Assembly: GCF_028736115.1 (NCBI RefSeq)
Contig: NZ_CP117877.1
Coordinates: 1,116,001 to 1,180,000 of the forward strand
Length of the DNA: 64,000 nt
Direction: 5' to 3'
Origin: Mucilaginibacter sp. KACC 22063
Lineage (GTDB): Bacteria > Bacteroidota > Bacteroidia > Sphingobacteriales > Sphingobacteriaceae
Part shown: positions 8,274 through 16,569 of the stretch, piece after piece
How the letters are laid out: every line of letters begins with the position of its first letter
How positions within the stretch are numbered: position 1 is the first letter of the stretch
Notes under the pieces: model-generated
What the model was told of the DNA's origin: nothing
Seen by the model: the letters and a program-made list of their open reading frames with translations, nothing else
The model's database searches: none
Position numbers and translations under genes: made by a program

Positions 8274-11090
8274 ATGAATAACGCAACAGAAACAGACGCC
8301 CAACATCATATATTAATAAAAGGTGCCCGCGTGCACAATCTTAAAAACATTGATGTATCTATACCTAAAAACAAACTGGTGGTTATTACCGGTATGTCGG
8401 GGTCGGGCAAATCATCACTGGCATTTGATACGCTTTATGCCGAAGGGCAGCGCAGGTATGTAGAAAGCCTTTCGAGCTATGCGCGCCAGTTTTTAGGCCG
8501 GATGAATAAGCCGGATGTTGATTACATCAGGGGCATTGCACCTGCAATTGCCATTGAGCAAAAAGTAATTACTTCAAATCCACGGTCGACAGTTGGTACC
8601 TCCACCGAAATTTACGACTATCTTAAGCTGCTGTTCTCGCGTATTGGCCATACCATTTCTCCTGTTTCGGGCAAAAGGGTAAAAAGGGATACGGTTACCG
8701 ATGTTATTAATTTTATGACAGGCCTGCCGGTTGATACCCAGGTCACCATACTGTGTCCGCTGCATCCGCATAATAACCGGACCCTAAAGGAGGAACTTGC
8801 TGTTTTAATGCAAAAAGGTTTTGTACGTGTGGAATATAACGGCGTGCTTAATCGGATAGAAAGTATAATTGAAGACGAAAGCATAGCTAATGAGCCGCTG
8901 ACCAACGATCATCAGGTGCGTATTGTGGTTGACCGTATCAGTGTAAATACCGAAGACGAAACGCTGAGCCGCATGGGCGATTCTGTGCAGACCGCCTTTT
9001 TTGAAGGTAAGGGCGATTGTTTTGTACGTTACCGTTTACCGGAGGATGAAACCGAAGCGTTTTTTTGCGACCGTTTTGAACTGGATGGTATTCGTTTTGA
9101 AGAACCATCACCTAACTTTTTCAGCTTTAACAACCCATACGGTGCGTGTAAACGTTGCGAGGGTTACGGAAAGATCATTGGTATTGACGAAGATCTGGTG
9201 ATACCAGATAAAAGTAAAACCATATATGATGGTGCAGTAGCGCCATGGCGTGGTGAAAAAATGCGCGAGTGGAACGAACAACTGATCAAACAGGCCAGCA
9301 AATTTAAGTTCCCTATTCATCGCCCGTATAGCCAGCTTAATGATGCTGAGAAAGATGTGCTATGGAAAGGGAACCAATACTTCCGCGGCCTCGATGCTTT
9401 TTTCAAAGAGTTAGAAGAGCAGACTTATAAGATACAATATCGTGTAATCCTATCTCGTTACCGTGGTAAAACTACCTGTCCGGAATGTAAAGGCAGCCGT
9501 TTACGCCAGGATGCCAGTTATGTGAAAATCGATGGTAAATCGATAACCGATATTGTACTGATGCCATTAAATAAGGCACTTGAATTTTTCAAAGGCCTTG
9601 AACTAAATGCGCACGACGAAAAGATTGCCCGCCGGTTGCTGACAGAAATTACCAATCGCATCACATTCTTAAATGATGTAGGTTTAAGCTACCTCACTTT
9701 GAACCGCCTTTCGAACACACTTTCGGGTGGCGAATCGCAACGTATCAACCTGGCTACCTCATTAGGCAGCAGTTTGGTAGGTTCAGTTTATGTACTCGAT
9801 GAACCAAGTATCGGGCTGCATCCGCGTGATACACAAAGACTGATCACCGTATTAAAGTCATTGCGCGATGTGGGCAATACTGTTTTAGTGGTAGAGCACG
9901 AGGAAGAGATTATGCAGGCGGCCGATTACCTGATCGATATTGGCCCCGAAGCAGGTACGCATGGTGGAAACCTTATTTTTGCCGGTACTTACGATGAGAT
10001 TATTGCCGACGAAGACAGCCTTACCGGCCGTTACTTAAGCCGTAAGGAAGAAATTGCCATACCCGCGCATCGCCGTAAATGGCACGATGCTATATTAATT
10101 AAAGGAGCGCGCGAAAACAACCTGAAAAATATTAATGTGAAATTCCCGCTTGGGGTACTTACGGTTGTTACAGGTGTATCGGGGTCTGGCAAAACAAGTT
10201 TGGTGAAGCGCATATTGCATCCGGCGCTGCAGAAAGTGCTGGGTAATTATTCGGGCGAACAAACCGGTGCTTATGATACGATTGAAGGCGACTATCAGCA
10301 AATTGAGCAGGTAGAGATGGTTGATCAGAACCCAATCGGAAGGTCGTCGCGCTCAAACCCGGTTACTTATGTTAAAGCATGGGACGAGATTCGTAACCTT
10401 TATGCTTCGCAACCTGCGGCAAAGGCAGGCGGCTTAAAGCCATCGGCATTTTCATTTAACGTAGAAGGCGGCCGTTGCGATGTTTGCCAGGGCGAGGGGG
10501 AAGTGAAAATTGAAATGCAGTTTATGGCAGATATCTTTTTGCCATGCGAAGCCTGCAACGGTAAACGTTTTAAGCAAAATATTCTTGATGTTACTTATCT
10601 GGATAAAAACGTATCTGAGGTGCTTGAAATGACCATCGATGATGCGCTCGAATTCTTTAAAAAGGAAACTAAGATCATCAATAAACTGAAGCCTTTGGTT
10701 GATGTTGGTTTGGGATATGTGCAGTTAGGGCAATCTTCAAACACATTGTCTGGCGGCGAGGCGCAACGTATCAAGTTAGCATCGTTCCTGATCAAGGGTA
10801 ATAATACCAGCAAAACGCTGTTCATTTTTGATGAGCCTACAACCGGCCTGCACTTTGCAGATATTAAGAAACTGCTAAAATCGTTTGATGCACTGATTGA
10901 TCAGGGTAATACGATTATTGTTATAGAGCACAATATGGACGTGATAAAAAGCGCCGACTGGGTAATTGATATTGGTCCTGAAGGTGGCGATCATGGTGGC
11001 CAACTTGTTTTTGAAGGCCTGCCAGAAAATCTGGTTAAACATCCGGAATCTTATACAGGCAAATTTCTGAAAGAACGTTTAGAGTCCTGA
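8274..11090 (+). CDS. uvrA: Excinuclease ABC subunit A
   Basis: 938 residues, full length. UvrA is the damage-recognition ATPase of nucleotide excision repair. The first ABC half has Walker [10 protein letters not shown] (40-48) and signature [12 protein letters not shown] (about 483); the second has Walker [10 protein letters not shown] (about 633) and signature [12 protein letters not shown] (about 825). Zinc-binding CxxC pairs are visible as CKRCEG, CPECKG and the CDVCQG...CEACNG module. It has its own terminator at 11113-11141. No uvrB or uvrC gene is in the window. Confidence 0.99.
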   Translation: MNNATETDAQHHILIKGARVHNLKNIDVSIPKNKLVVITGMSGSGKSSLAFDTLYAEGQRRYVESLSSYARQFLGRMNKPDVDYIRGIAPAIAIEQKVITSNPRSTVGTSTEIYDYLKLLFSRIGHTISPVSGKRVKRDTVTDVINFMTGLPVDTQVTILCPLHPHNNRTLKEELAVLMQKGFVRVEYNGVLNRIESIIEDESIANEPLTNDHQVRIVVDRISVNTEDETLSRMGDSVQTAFFEGKGDCFVRYRLPEDETEAFFCDRFELDGIRFEEPSPNFFSFNNPYGACKRCEGYGKIIGIDEDLVIPDKSKTIYDGAVAPWRGEKMREWNEQLIKQASKFKFPIHRPYSQLNDAEKDVLWKGNQYFRGLDAFFKELEEQTYKIQYRVILSRYRGKTTCPECKGSRLRQDASYVKIDGKSITDIVLMPLNKALEFFKGLELNAHDEKIARRLLTEITNRITFLNDVGLSYLTLNRLSNTLSGGESQRINLATSLGSSLVGSVYVLDEPSIGLHPRDTQRLITVLKSLRDVGNTVLVVEHEEEIMQAADYLIDIGPEAGTHGGNLIFAGTYDEIIADEDSLTGRYLSRKEEIAIPAHRRKWHDAILIKGARENNLKNINVKFPLGVLTVVTGVSGSGKTSLVKRILHPALQKVLGNYSGEQTGAYDTIEGDYQQIEQVEMVDQNPIGRSSRSNPVTYVKAWDEIRNLYASQPAAKAGGLKPSAFSFNVEGGRCDVCQGEGEVKIEMQFMADIFLPCEACNGKRFKQNILDVTYLDKNVSEVLEMTIDDALEFFKKETKIINKLKPLVDVGLGYVQLGQSSNTLSGGEAQRIKLASFLIKGNNTSKTLFIFDEPTTGLHFADIKKLLKSFDALIDQGNTIIVIEHNMDVIKSADWVIDIGPEGGDHGGQLVFEGLPENLVKHPESYTGKFLKERLES

Positions 11091-11112
11091 GATATTTGAA
11101 ACTCTTTTTTCG

Positions 11113-11141
11113 CGGGCAGGTAGCTTTTAGTTATCTGCCCG
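11113..11141 (+). terminator. uvrA terminator
   Basis: CGGGCAG and CTGCCCG form a 7-base stem extended by GTA/TAT pairs, 22 bases after the uvrA stop. The following T-run is weak (TTCTGTTATT). Confidence 0.6.
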
Positions 11142-11229
11142 TTCTGTTATTACGAGCGTTGGTTTGACATTGTTTTAACGGAATGGCTGCCGTATAGTTA
11201 TTGAGAGCGATGGATAGTTAAAGCAAGTA

Positions 11230-11307
11230 TCAGCTTTTGTATTTTTTCAGCAGGTGCACAAATGGAATAATCTGAAGTGCGCTTACTAATAGTATTGAAG
11301 TGTTCAT
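11230..11307 (-). CDS. Micropeptide C of a tandem array (25 residues)
   Basis: MNTSILLVSALQIIPFVHLLKK is split here as MNTSILLVSA, LQIIPFVHLL and KKYKS: a hydrophobic core followed by a basic tail. It shares with micropeptides A and B the MN start, a QIIP or HIIP motif at about residues 12-16 and a nearly identical leader (ACTTAGGAATC before ATG). Its start lies exactly 145 bases from that of B, the same spacing as between B and A, so it looks like a diverged third copy. Too short for standard gene callers. Confidence 0.55.
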   Translation of the reverse strand: MNTSILLVSALQIIPFVHLLKKYKS

Positions 11308-11344
11308 GATTCCTAAGTTTTAACTGGTTGGTTATTATTGATAA

Positions 11345-11452
11345 TCAGATAACGTAGTTTCCTTTGATTAGTCTTTCAACAATGGTTTTAACGATGAAGA
11401 TAGCTGGGATAATTTGACCTGCGATGGCTAAGATTACTGTAACGTTGTTCAT
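11345..11452 (-). CDS. Micropeptide B of a tandem array (35 residues)
   Basis: It reads MNNVTVILAIAGQIIPAIF then IVKTIVERLIKGNYVI: one membrane helix (about 4-20) followed by an amphipathic, basic C-terminal helix. Copy A differs at only ten bases; several changes are silent (GCC/GCT, ACC/ACT, CTA/TTA) and the amino-acid changes are mild (V/I, Q/H, V/A, V/A), as expected for a translated, selected peptide. The ATG follows ACATAGAAATC. Confidence 0.7.
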   Translation of the reverse strand: MNNVTVILAIAGQIIPAIFIVKTIVERLIKGNYVI

Positions 11453-11489
11453 GATTTCTATGTGTTAGGCGGTTATTAATATTAGATAA

Positions 11490-11597
11490 TTAGATAGCGT
11501 AGTTTCCTTTGATTAATCTTTCAGCGATAGTTTTAACGATGAAGATAGCTGGGATAATATGACCTGCGATAGCTAAGATTACTGTGATGTTGTTCAT
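11490..11597 (-). CDS. Micropeptide A of a tandem array (35 residues), first in the transcript
   Basis: It reads MNNITVILAIAGHIIPAIF then IVKTIAERLIKGNYAI, near-identical to B. The leader ACTTAGAAATC precedes the ATG. A probable promoter lies about 130 bases upstream (11725-11732 minus strand), leaving a long untranslated leader that contains a 12-base palindrome (11695-11706) and a possible five-codon frame. Single-helix peptides of this size include type I toxins, membrane-stress peptides and small bacteriocins; the sequence alone does not choose between them. Confidence 0.7.
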   Translation of the reverse strand: MNNITVILAIAGHIIPAIFIVKTIAERLIKGNYAI

Positions 11598-11694
11598 GAT
11601 TTCTAAGTTTTAAAGTTTTAATTAATTGTTGACATAAATAATAAGGCAACAAGTGTACCGGCTGTATAAGATGTGGGGCTAATGGCGTTCTAAT

Positions 11695-11706
11695 AGCTTT
11701 AAAGCT
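11695..11706. repeat. Perfect 12-base palindrome in the micropeptide leader
   Basis: AGCTTTAAAGCT lies in the presumed leader of the micropeptide transcript, about 100 bases before the first start codon. It could be an operator or the base of an RNA hairpin. Confidence 0.4.
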
Positions 11707-11724
11707 TGTTTTAATAATTTGTGC

Positions 11725-11732
11725 CAAACTTA
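11725..11732 (-). promoter_or_regulatory. Probable -7 element for the micropeptide array
   Basis: The minus strand reads TAAGTTTG (TAnnTTTG). Where the -33 element would be there is no TTTG but a perfect palindrome, TTTCCCGGGAAA at 11754-11765, which suggests an activator- or repressor-controlled promoter. Confidence 0.4.
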
Positions 11733-11753
11733 ACTATTGGGTAATTGGGGAAA

Positions 11754-11765
11754 TTTCCCGGGAAA
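11754..11765. promoter_or_regulatory. Operator-like palindrome TTTCCCGGGAAA
   Basis: A perfect 12-base palindrome at the -33 position of the presumed micropeptide promoter. No gene end is close enough for it to be a terminator stem and it has no T-run. Confidence 0.35.
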
Positions 11766-11818
11766 ATGTGGAATAGCGTGCCGTATTTATATAGGGTTAA
11801 TCGCAATATACTGCAACA

Positions 11819-11847
11819 AAAAAGGCGCTTCTCTTGAAGCGCCTTTT
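11819..11847 (-). terminator. Terminator of the ftsX-DUF3098-uppP operon
   Basis: AAAAAGGCGCTTC pairs with GAAGCGCCTTTTT around TCTT, 13 perfect bases including the A/T flanks; usable in both directions. Confidence 0.85.
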
Positions 11848-11865
11848 TAAATATTTTATGTGTTG

Positions 11866-12678
11866 TTATGATACTACGATCTGGTGGCCGGTAAAGTACA
11901 AGGCCAATATCACACCGCCTAAAATAATGCGGTACCAACCGAATAATTTAAAGCCGCGCTTTTCAAGGAAAGTAATAAAAGTACGTATTGCTAATAAGGC
12001 AACCACAAAAGCAATAGCATTACCTATTAATAAAAACTTAACGCCTGAACCTGTGATGTAGTGATAGCCTTTCAGTAATTTGTAACCTGTAGCGGCAACC
12101 ATCGTAGGTACTGCTAAAAAGAAAGAAAACTCTGCCGCTGCTTTTCTTGATAGCTTTTGCTGCATACCGCCTATAATGGTCGCAGCACTACGGCTTAAAC
12201 CCGGGAATACAACAGCCAGTACCTGGTACAAACCAATTTTAAGTGCATTGCCATTTGTAATGTCCTTTTCGTCGTTGATTTTAGGGTTAAGAAACCACTT
12301 ATCAACAAATAACAATACGATACCACCTAAAAACATTACCGTTGCAATAAAAATAGGGTTACCTAATGTTTTGTCGATGAAATCGTTTAGGAGTTTGCCG
12401 AAGATCAATGCAGGTATAACAGCAATAAGCAGCTTTAAGTAAAATGACCAGTGTTTAAAATCGAAGAATTTTTTCCAATATAGAACTACTACGGCAAGTA
12501 TGGCACCTAACTGAATGGCTACTTCAAATATCTTAACAAATTCATCTTGCCCGATAGGATTGCCATTAACATCATTCATTAACGAACTGGCAATAACCAT
12601 GTGCCCGGTTGATGACACAGGAAGAAATTCTGTCAATCCTTCAATAATTGCCAGAATGATAACATGTATTAAATTCAT
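11866..12678 (-). CDS. uppP: Undecaprenyl-diphosphatase
   Basis: 270 residues, polytopic membrane protein of the BacA/UppP family. It recycles undecaprenyl pyrophosphate to the monophosphate carrier used for peptidoglycan and surface glycans, and confers basal bacitracin resistance. The two signature segments are present: EGLTEFLPVSSTGHM (13-27) and PGLSRSAATI (about 159-168). Its ATG overlaps the end of the DUF3098 gene by 4 bases, so it is translationally coupled in an ftsX-DUF3098-uppP operon. Confidence 0.97.
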   Translation of the reverse strand: MNLIHVIILAIIEGLTEFLPVSSTGHMVIASSLMNDVNGNPIGQDEFVKIFEVAIQLGAILAVVVLYWKKFFDFKHWSFYLKLLIAVIPALIFGKLLNDFIDKTLGNPIFIATVMFLGGIVLLFVDKWFLNPKINDEKDITNGNALKIGLYQVLAVVFPGLSRSAATIIGGMQQKLSRKAAAEFSFFLAVPTMVAATGYKLLKGYHYITGSGVKFLLIGNAIAFVVALLAIRTFITFLEKRGFKLFGWYRIILGGVILALYFTGHQIVVS

Positions 12679-12938
12679 GCCTTAGTTTGCGGCTTCTTTA
12701 GTATGGAATAAAAGCCCAATCCAAAACCAGCTAAAACAACAATAGGGGCTATAACTATTTTGGTAGTACTATAAATATCTGTATTGCCGCTCATCAGCAC
12801 GAAACCCAATGCCACTACCACTACAGCAGCAGCAAGTAAAGTGTAATTGCTTTTGTCAAAAATAAATTGAACAGGCTGCATGCTTTCAGCAGGTTTGGTG
12901 GTTTTAGCCGCAGAAGGGCTGGTGTATTTTTGTGCCAT
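12675..12938 (-). CDS. DUF3098 family membrane protein
   Basis: 87 residues: a Ser/Ala/Lys-rich N-terminal tail, then FIFDKSNYTLL, a first membrane helix, the loop SGNTDIYSTTKI and a second helix ending in a basic tail. This matches DUF3098, a family found in Bacteroidota between ftsX and uppP. The role is unknown; its fixed position between a division gene and a lipid-carrier gene suggests a part in wall synthesis. Confidence 0.85.
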   Translation of the reverse strand: MAQKYTSPSAAKTTKPAESMQPVQFIFDKSNYTLLAAAVVVVALGFVLMSGNTDIYSTTKIVIAPIVVLAGFGLGFYSILKKPQTKA

Positions 12939-12940
12939 AA

Positions 12941-13819
12941 CTATCTGTATAGATCGTATATTTTTAAACGTAAGAAACGGTTCACTGCAAATGTGGTGCT
13001 CAGGCCCGAGATTAAAACGCCTATCCCAATTACAATTAGGAATACTACCCCAAATTCATAAGGGCTTTGCAGTATCACCAGATCAGGGATTTGCTTGTAA
13101 GCCAGGAAAAGCGTGCCCATTAATATAATAATGGCGATAAGCGCACCTAACAGGCCATGCCACAAGCCATATAATAAAAATGGTTTGCGTATAAATGATT
13201 TGGTAGCGCCTACCAATTGCATTGATTTAATAAGGAAACGCTGCGAGTAAATAGCCAGCCTGATGGTATTATTTATTAACGCTACAGATACCACCACGAA
13301 TATGCCCGCAAAAACAAGGATCACCAACGTGATTGATGCCAGGTTTTGGTTCATTTGCTCAACCAGTGGTGCCTGGTAGTTTACTTCTTTTACCAAAGGA
13401 TTTTTAAGCAGTTGTGCTTTAAATTTAGCGATGTCGGCATTGTTGGCGTATTCTGCCTTCAGGTAAACGTCTATAGATTCTGAAAGCGGGTTAACGCCTA
13501 AGAATTTGATAAAGTCTTCGCCAAGGTCTTTCTGTAGCTTTCGTGCAGCCAATTCTTTGGTTACGTGTACAGCCTGCTTTACATATGGGTTGCCTTCCAG
13601 TTCGTGCTGTAATTGTAGGATGTCCGGTTCGCGGGCGGTTTCGTCCACATATACGTTCACTACCAGGTTTTCTTTCACATAGCGCGAAAGTTTGTTGGCA
13701 TGTACAAGGATTAAACCCAACAGGCCAACCATTAACAGTACCATTGCGATACCGAAAACCGTAGATATATAAATGGCTTTAGTTTTTTTGGCTGACGAAC
13801 TGGCTTCAAATTCTTCCAT
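12941..13819 (-). CDS. ftsX: Cell division protein FtsX
   Basis: 292 residues. FtsX is the permease half of the FtsEX complex, which links the divisome to peptidoglycan hydrolases. Membrane helix at about 22-45, a periplasmic domain (about 50-165) and a C-terminal FtsX permease domain with three helices (IRLAIYSQRFLIKSMQLVGAT segment between). The start at 13819 (MEEFEASSSAKK) is preferred over an upstream in-frame Met at 13849, because a TATTTTTG -7 element lies between the two. ftsE is not in the window. Confidence 0.92.
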   Translation of the reverse strand: MEEFEASSSAKKTKAIYISTVFGIAMVLLMVGLLGLILVHANKLSRYVKENLVVNVYVDETAREPDILQLQHELEGNPYVKQAVHVTKELAARKLQKDLGEDFIKFLGVNPLSESIDVYLKAEYANNADIAKFKAQLLKNPLVKEVNYQAPLVEQMNQNLASITLVILVFAGIFVVVSVALINNTIRLAIYSQRFLIKSMQLVGATKSFIRKPFLLYGLWHGLLGALIAIIILMGTLFLAYKQIPDLVILQSPYEFGVVFLIVIGIGVLISGLSTTFAVNRFLRLKIYDLYR

Positions 13820-13838
13820 AAGTAATGCTGTTGAACTG

Positions 13839-13846
13839 CAAAAATA
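13839..13846 (-). promoter_or_regulatory. ftsX operon -7 element
   Basis: The minus strand reads TATTTTTG, 19 bases before the chosen ftsX ATG. The -33 match is poor. Confidence 0.45.
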
Positions 13847-13936
13847 CAATTCCGGTTATAAAGGTAAAATTTTATACCTATTTATATGATTTAGCAAATA
13901 AAGGCTTTTTAAATTTAACATATTTTAACGGTTGCA

Positions 13937-14275
13937 TTATTGCGTTAATGGCCGTTTAAAAACAAAGTGCATATCGTCAGAGTTGCCACGGGTTACTTCT
14001 GTAAATGTGGTTACCGGTATCCATCCGTATTGCGACATGTAATTGAGCACGCCCACGGTTGACTTAAATTTTCTTTTTTTATTATCAGCATCTTTAAGCC
14101 AATCTATTTTATCAAAGTCTTCATCTTTGTTGTTAATCTTTAATTCATAGCCCGAAGCGTAATGCCTGACCAAGACCTCACAAAATTCTTCTTTTTGTTT
14201 GTTCTTTAAGGTATCTGCCTGCGCAAAGCAATAAGCGGGGGCGATCATTAATAGAAAGAAAAAGATCTTTTTCAT
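13937..14275 (-). CDS. Small exported protein, unknown function
   Basis: 112 residues with a signal peptide (about 1-19, ending CFAQ). The mature part contains EFCEVLVRHYASGYELKIN, an acidic DKIDWLKDAD patch and STVGVLNYMSQYGWIPVTTF, a pattern common to small uncharacterised periplasmic proteins of Bacteroidota. It stands alone, divergent from the next gene. No catalytic motif. Confidence 0.7.
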   Translation of the reverse strand: MKKIFFFLLMIAPAYCFAQADTLKNKQKEEFCEVLVRHYASGYELKINNKDEDFDKIDWLKDADNKKRKFKSTVGVLNYMSQYGWIPVTTFTEVTRGNSDDMHFVFKRPLTQ

Positions 14276-14365
14276 AGTTAAAGGTTTACAAGGTTATGTA
14301 GTTTAAACGTTAAACAATTTGAATAGGATACAGGTTTAATCAGTAACATCAATATTACTACAATC

Positions 14366-14602
14366 ATGACAGAATCTGCAAATAATCAACATAAACCATC
14401 GCCTTCAGATACACCTACCGAGCGCCCAAATGATAATGGCCACAAAAGCGTGGTAAAGCACGAGGATGAGCAGTATCACGAAGATAACGCGAACTTTGGT
14501 AACGTAAATAAAAAACACCGCGAAGACGAGGAGCCTGTAAACCCGATTAAAACCCCACCAACTGAGGATGAGGGCATGAAAGAAGGAAAGGTGCAGCCGT
14601 AA
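14366..14602 (+). CDS. Highly hydrophilic, likely disordered small protein
   Basis: 78 residues with almost no hydrophobic amino acids; rich in Glu, Asp, Asn, Lys, Pro and His (for example KHEDEQYHEDNANFG and NPIKTPPTEDEGMKEG). No signal peptide or domain. Composition recalls hydrophilins and other stress-related disordered proteins, but this is only a compositional likeness. The downstream inverted repeat at 14618-14678 may act as its terminator. Confidence 0.6.
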   Translation: MTESANNQHKPSPSDTPTERPNDNGHKSVVKHEDEQYHEDNANFGNVNKKHREDEEPVNPIKTPPTEDEGMKEGKVQP

Positions 14603-14617
14603 TCTGTTGCGAGAGGT

Positions 14618-14678
14618 CTGTTGCGTGTTGCCTGTATAAATTACTTATTAAAAATAGCATGCAGGTTACACGCAACAG
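14618..14678. repeat. Inverted repeat between convergent genes
   Basis: CTGTTGCGTGTTGCCTG and CAGGTTACACGCAACAG are nearly complementary arms separated by about 27 AT-rich bases. GTTGCG and CGCAAC echo again just outside. It probably ends transcription from both sides and may be a dispersed element. Confidence 0.6.
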
Positions 14679-14703
14679 AAAACTAAATACCCGCAACTAA
14701 AAC

Positions 14704-16500
14704 TTATCTCGCTATCCCCGCCGAGTTAAATTGCAGGTCGTAAAGTTTGCGGTAGTAGCCGCCTTCTATACGTAACAGATCCTGGTGGTTGCCTATTTCT
14801 TTGATCTCGCCGTGATCGAGCACGATGATCTTATCTGCACTTTGGATGGTAGATAAGCGGTGCGCAATTACGATAGCGGTGCGATTCTGCATCAGCTTCT
14901 CAATAGCAGTTTGTATCAGTAATTCTGTTTCGGTATCAACAGAAGAAGTGGCTTCGTCTAGTACCAATATCGATGGGTTATAAACCAATGCCCTGATGAA
15001 CGAAATTAGCTGAGCCTGGCCTGCCGAAAGCGTTGCGCCACGCTCCATTACGTTATATCGATAGCCGCCCGGCAAGCGTTCGATAAATTCATGCGCTCCA
15101 ACATCTTTGGCTGCTTTAATGATCTCATCAAGCGTGATAGCTGGGTTATTTAAGCTGATGTTGTTGGCTATGGTATCAGAAAAAAGGAAAACATCCTGAA
15201 TAACGGTGGCGATTTTAGAACGGAGAAAATTGGTTTCGTATTCGCGGATGTCTATGCCATCTACCCTTGCAGTACCTTTACCAATTTCGTAAAACCTGTT
15301 AAGGATGTTTATAGTAGAAGATTTACCTGCACCGGTTGCACCAACAAGGGCAAGTGTTTCGCCCGGCTTAACATGGAAATTGATATCTTTTAATACCCAG
15401 TTATCATCGTTGTAGGCAAACCAAACATGGTCAAACTCAATTTCTCCTTTGATCTCCCCAGATTTAATGGTGCCCTTGTTCTCTGCCACCTCTTGGGTAT
15501 CTAAAACTTTAAAGATACGGTCGGCACCAACCATACCCATTTGCAGGGTATTAAACTTATCGGCAAGTTGGCGTATTGGTCTGAAGAGCAGGTTGAGCAA
15601 GGATATAAAAGCGACAATCAATCCCGGTGTTACGCCTTTTTTTGATGCAGATATTGCTGCCAGCTCACCATCAGATAAGATGCGCTTACAGCCATACCAC
15701 ACCAGCAAGCCCATACACATGGCAAATAAAATCTCCACTACAGGGAAAAATATAGAGTAGTACCAGTTAGAGCGGATATTGGCATCGCGGTATTTTACAT
15801 TGACGGCCTTAAATTTTCGCATTTCCTGGTCTTCGCGGGCAAAGTATTGGGTAATGCTCATGCCGGATATATGCTCTTGCAAAAAGGTGTTAAGCTGTGC
15901 CACCTGTGTACGCACTTCCTGAAAAGAGACTTTAATCGCTTCCTTAAATATATAAGTCGCTAAGAACAGCAGTGGCATGGGTATCAGCGTGATCAGCGTA
16001 AGCTTCCAATCCTGCACCAGCATATAAATTACGATAGATACTACAACCAGTAAATCACCGGTAATAGAGATAAGCCCTTCAGAAAAAATATCTGCAATGG
16101 TTTCCAGGTCGGATACGGTACGGGTAATCAGCATACCGATAGGGGTGCGGTCAAAATATTTTAAACGCAGACTGGTGATGTGGTTAAAAACGTCAACTCT
16201 AAGATCTCGGATCACAGACTGACCTAAGGCATTGGTAAGATAGGTTTGCCAGTATTGGGCCATCGTTTGTATAGCCAACTGAATAACCATTAACCCAACC
16301 ATAAAAACAAGCCCGTTGTAGTTACCCACAACAATATAATTATCCAGCGTTTTTTGTATCAGGATGGGCTGTATCAATACAATTACCGCCAAAAAAATCG
16401 TCAGGAATGCTGCAACGGCAAACATTACACGGTACGGCCTTACATAGCGCATTACGCGCCCCATTAATTTCCAGTCTATTGCGTTTCCTGTAACAGCCAT
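14704..16500 (-). CDS. ABC transporter, fused permease and ATPase (multidrug/lipid exporter type)
   Basis: 598 residues: six membrane helices in the first 320 residues, then the nucleotide-binding domain. Walker A VGATGAGKSS is at about 380, the signature is LSAGQAQ (about 490, Ala replacing the second Gly of LSGGQ), Walker B LVLDEATSSVDTE at about 510 and the switch histidine in IVIAHRLSTI. The half-transporter architecture matches MsbA/LmrA-type exporters working as homo- or heterodimers. No partner gene is adjacent, so a homodimer is likely. Substrate unknown. Confidence 0.92.
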   Translation of the reverse strand: MAVTGNAIDWKLMGRVMRYVRPYRVMFAVAAFLTIFLAVIVLIQPILIQKTLDNYIVVGNYNGLVFMVGLMVIQLAIQTMAQYWQTYLTNALGQSVIRDLRVDVFNHITSLRLKYFDRTPIGMLITRTVSDLETIADIFSEGLISITGDLLVVVSIVIYMLVQDWKLTLITLIPMPLLFLATYIFKEAIKVSFQEVRTQVAQLNTFLQEHISGMSITQYFAREDQEMRKFKAVNVKYRDANIRSNWYYSIFFPVVEILFAMCMGLLVWYGCKRILSDGELAAISASKKGVTPGLIVAFISLLNLLFRPIRQLADKFNTLQMGMVGADRIFKVLDTQEVAENKGTIKSGEIKGEIEFDHVWFAYNDDNWVLKDINFHVKPGETLALVGATGAGKSSTINILNRFYEIGKGTARVDGIDIREYETNFLRSKIATVIQDVFLFSDTIANNISLNNPAITLDEIIKAAKDVGAHEFIERLPGGYRYNVMERGATLSAGQAQLISFIRALVYNPSILVLDEATSSVDTETELLIQTAIEKLMQNRTAIVIAHRLSTIQSADKIIVLDHGEIKEIGNHQDLLRIEGGYYRKLYDLQFNSAGIAR

Positions 16501-16551
16501 TAAGTTTACTTTCAGTATAACAGAGACAAGATATATGTCTTGTTTCTTGCT

Positions 16552-16569
16552 CTATCCCCTAAAGGGGAT
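16552..16569. repeat. Short palindromic repeat covering the truA stop codon
   Basis: TATCCCCTAAAGGGGATA is a perfect 18-base palindrome and the core of the same repeat family found inside truA (CCCCTAAAGGGG). The truA stop codon and last residues lie in it. Confidence 0.65.

Noticed and set aside
11711..11938. 75-codon minus-strand frame upstream of the micropeptides
   Set aside because: It crosses the terminator of the uppP operon and overlaps the end of uppP; no signal of its own.
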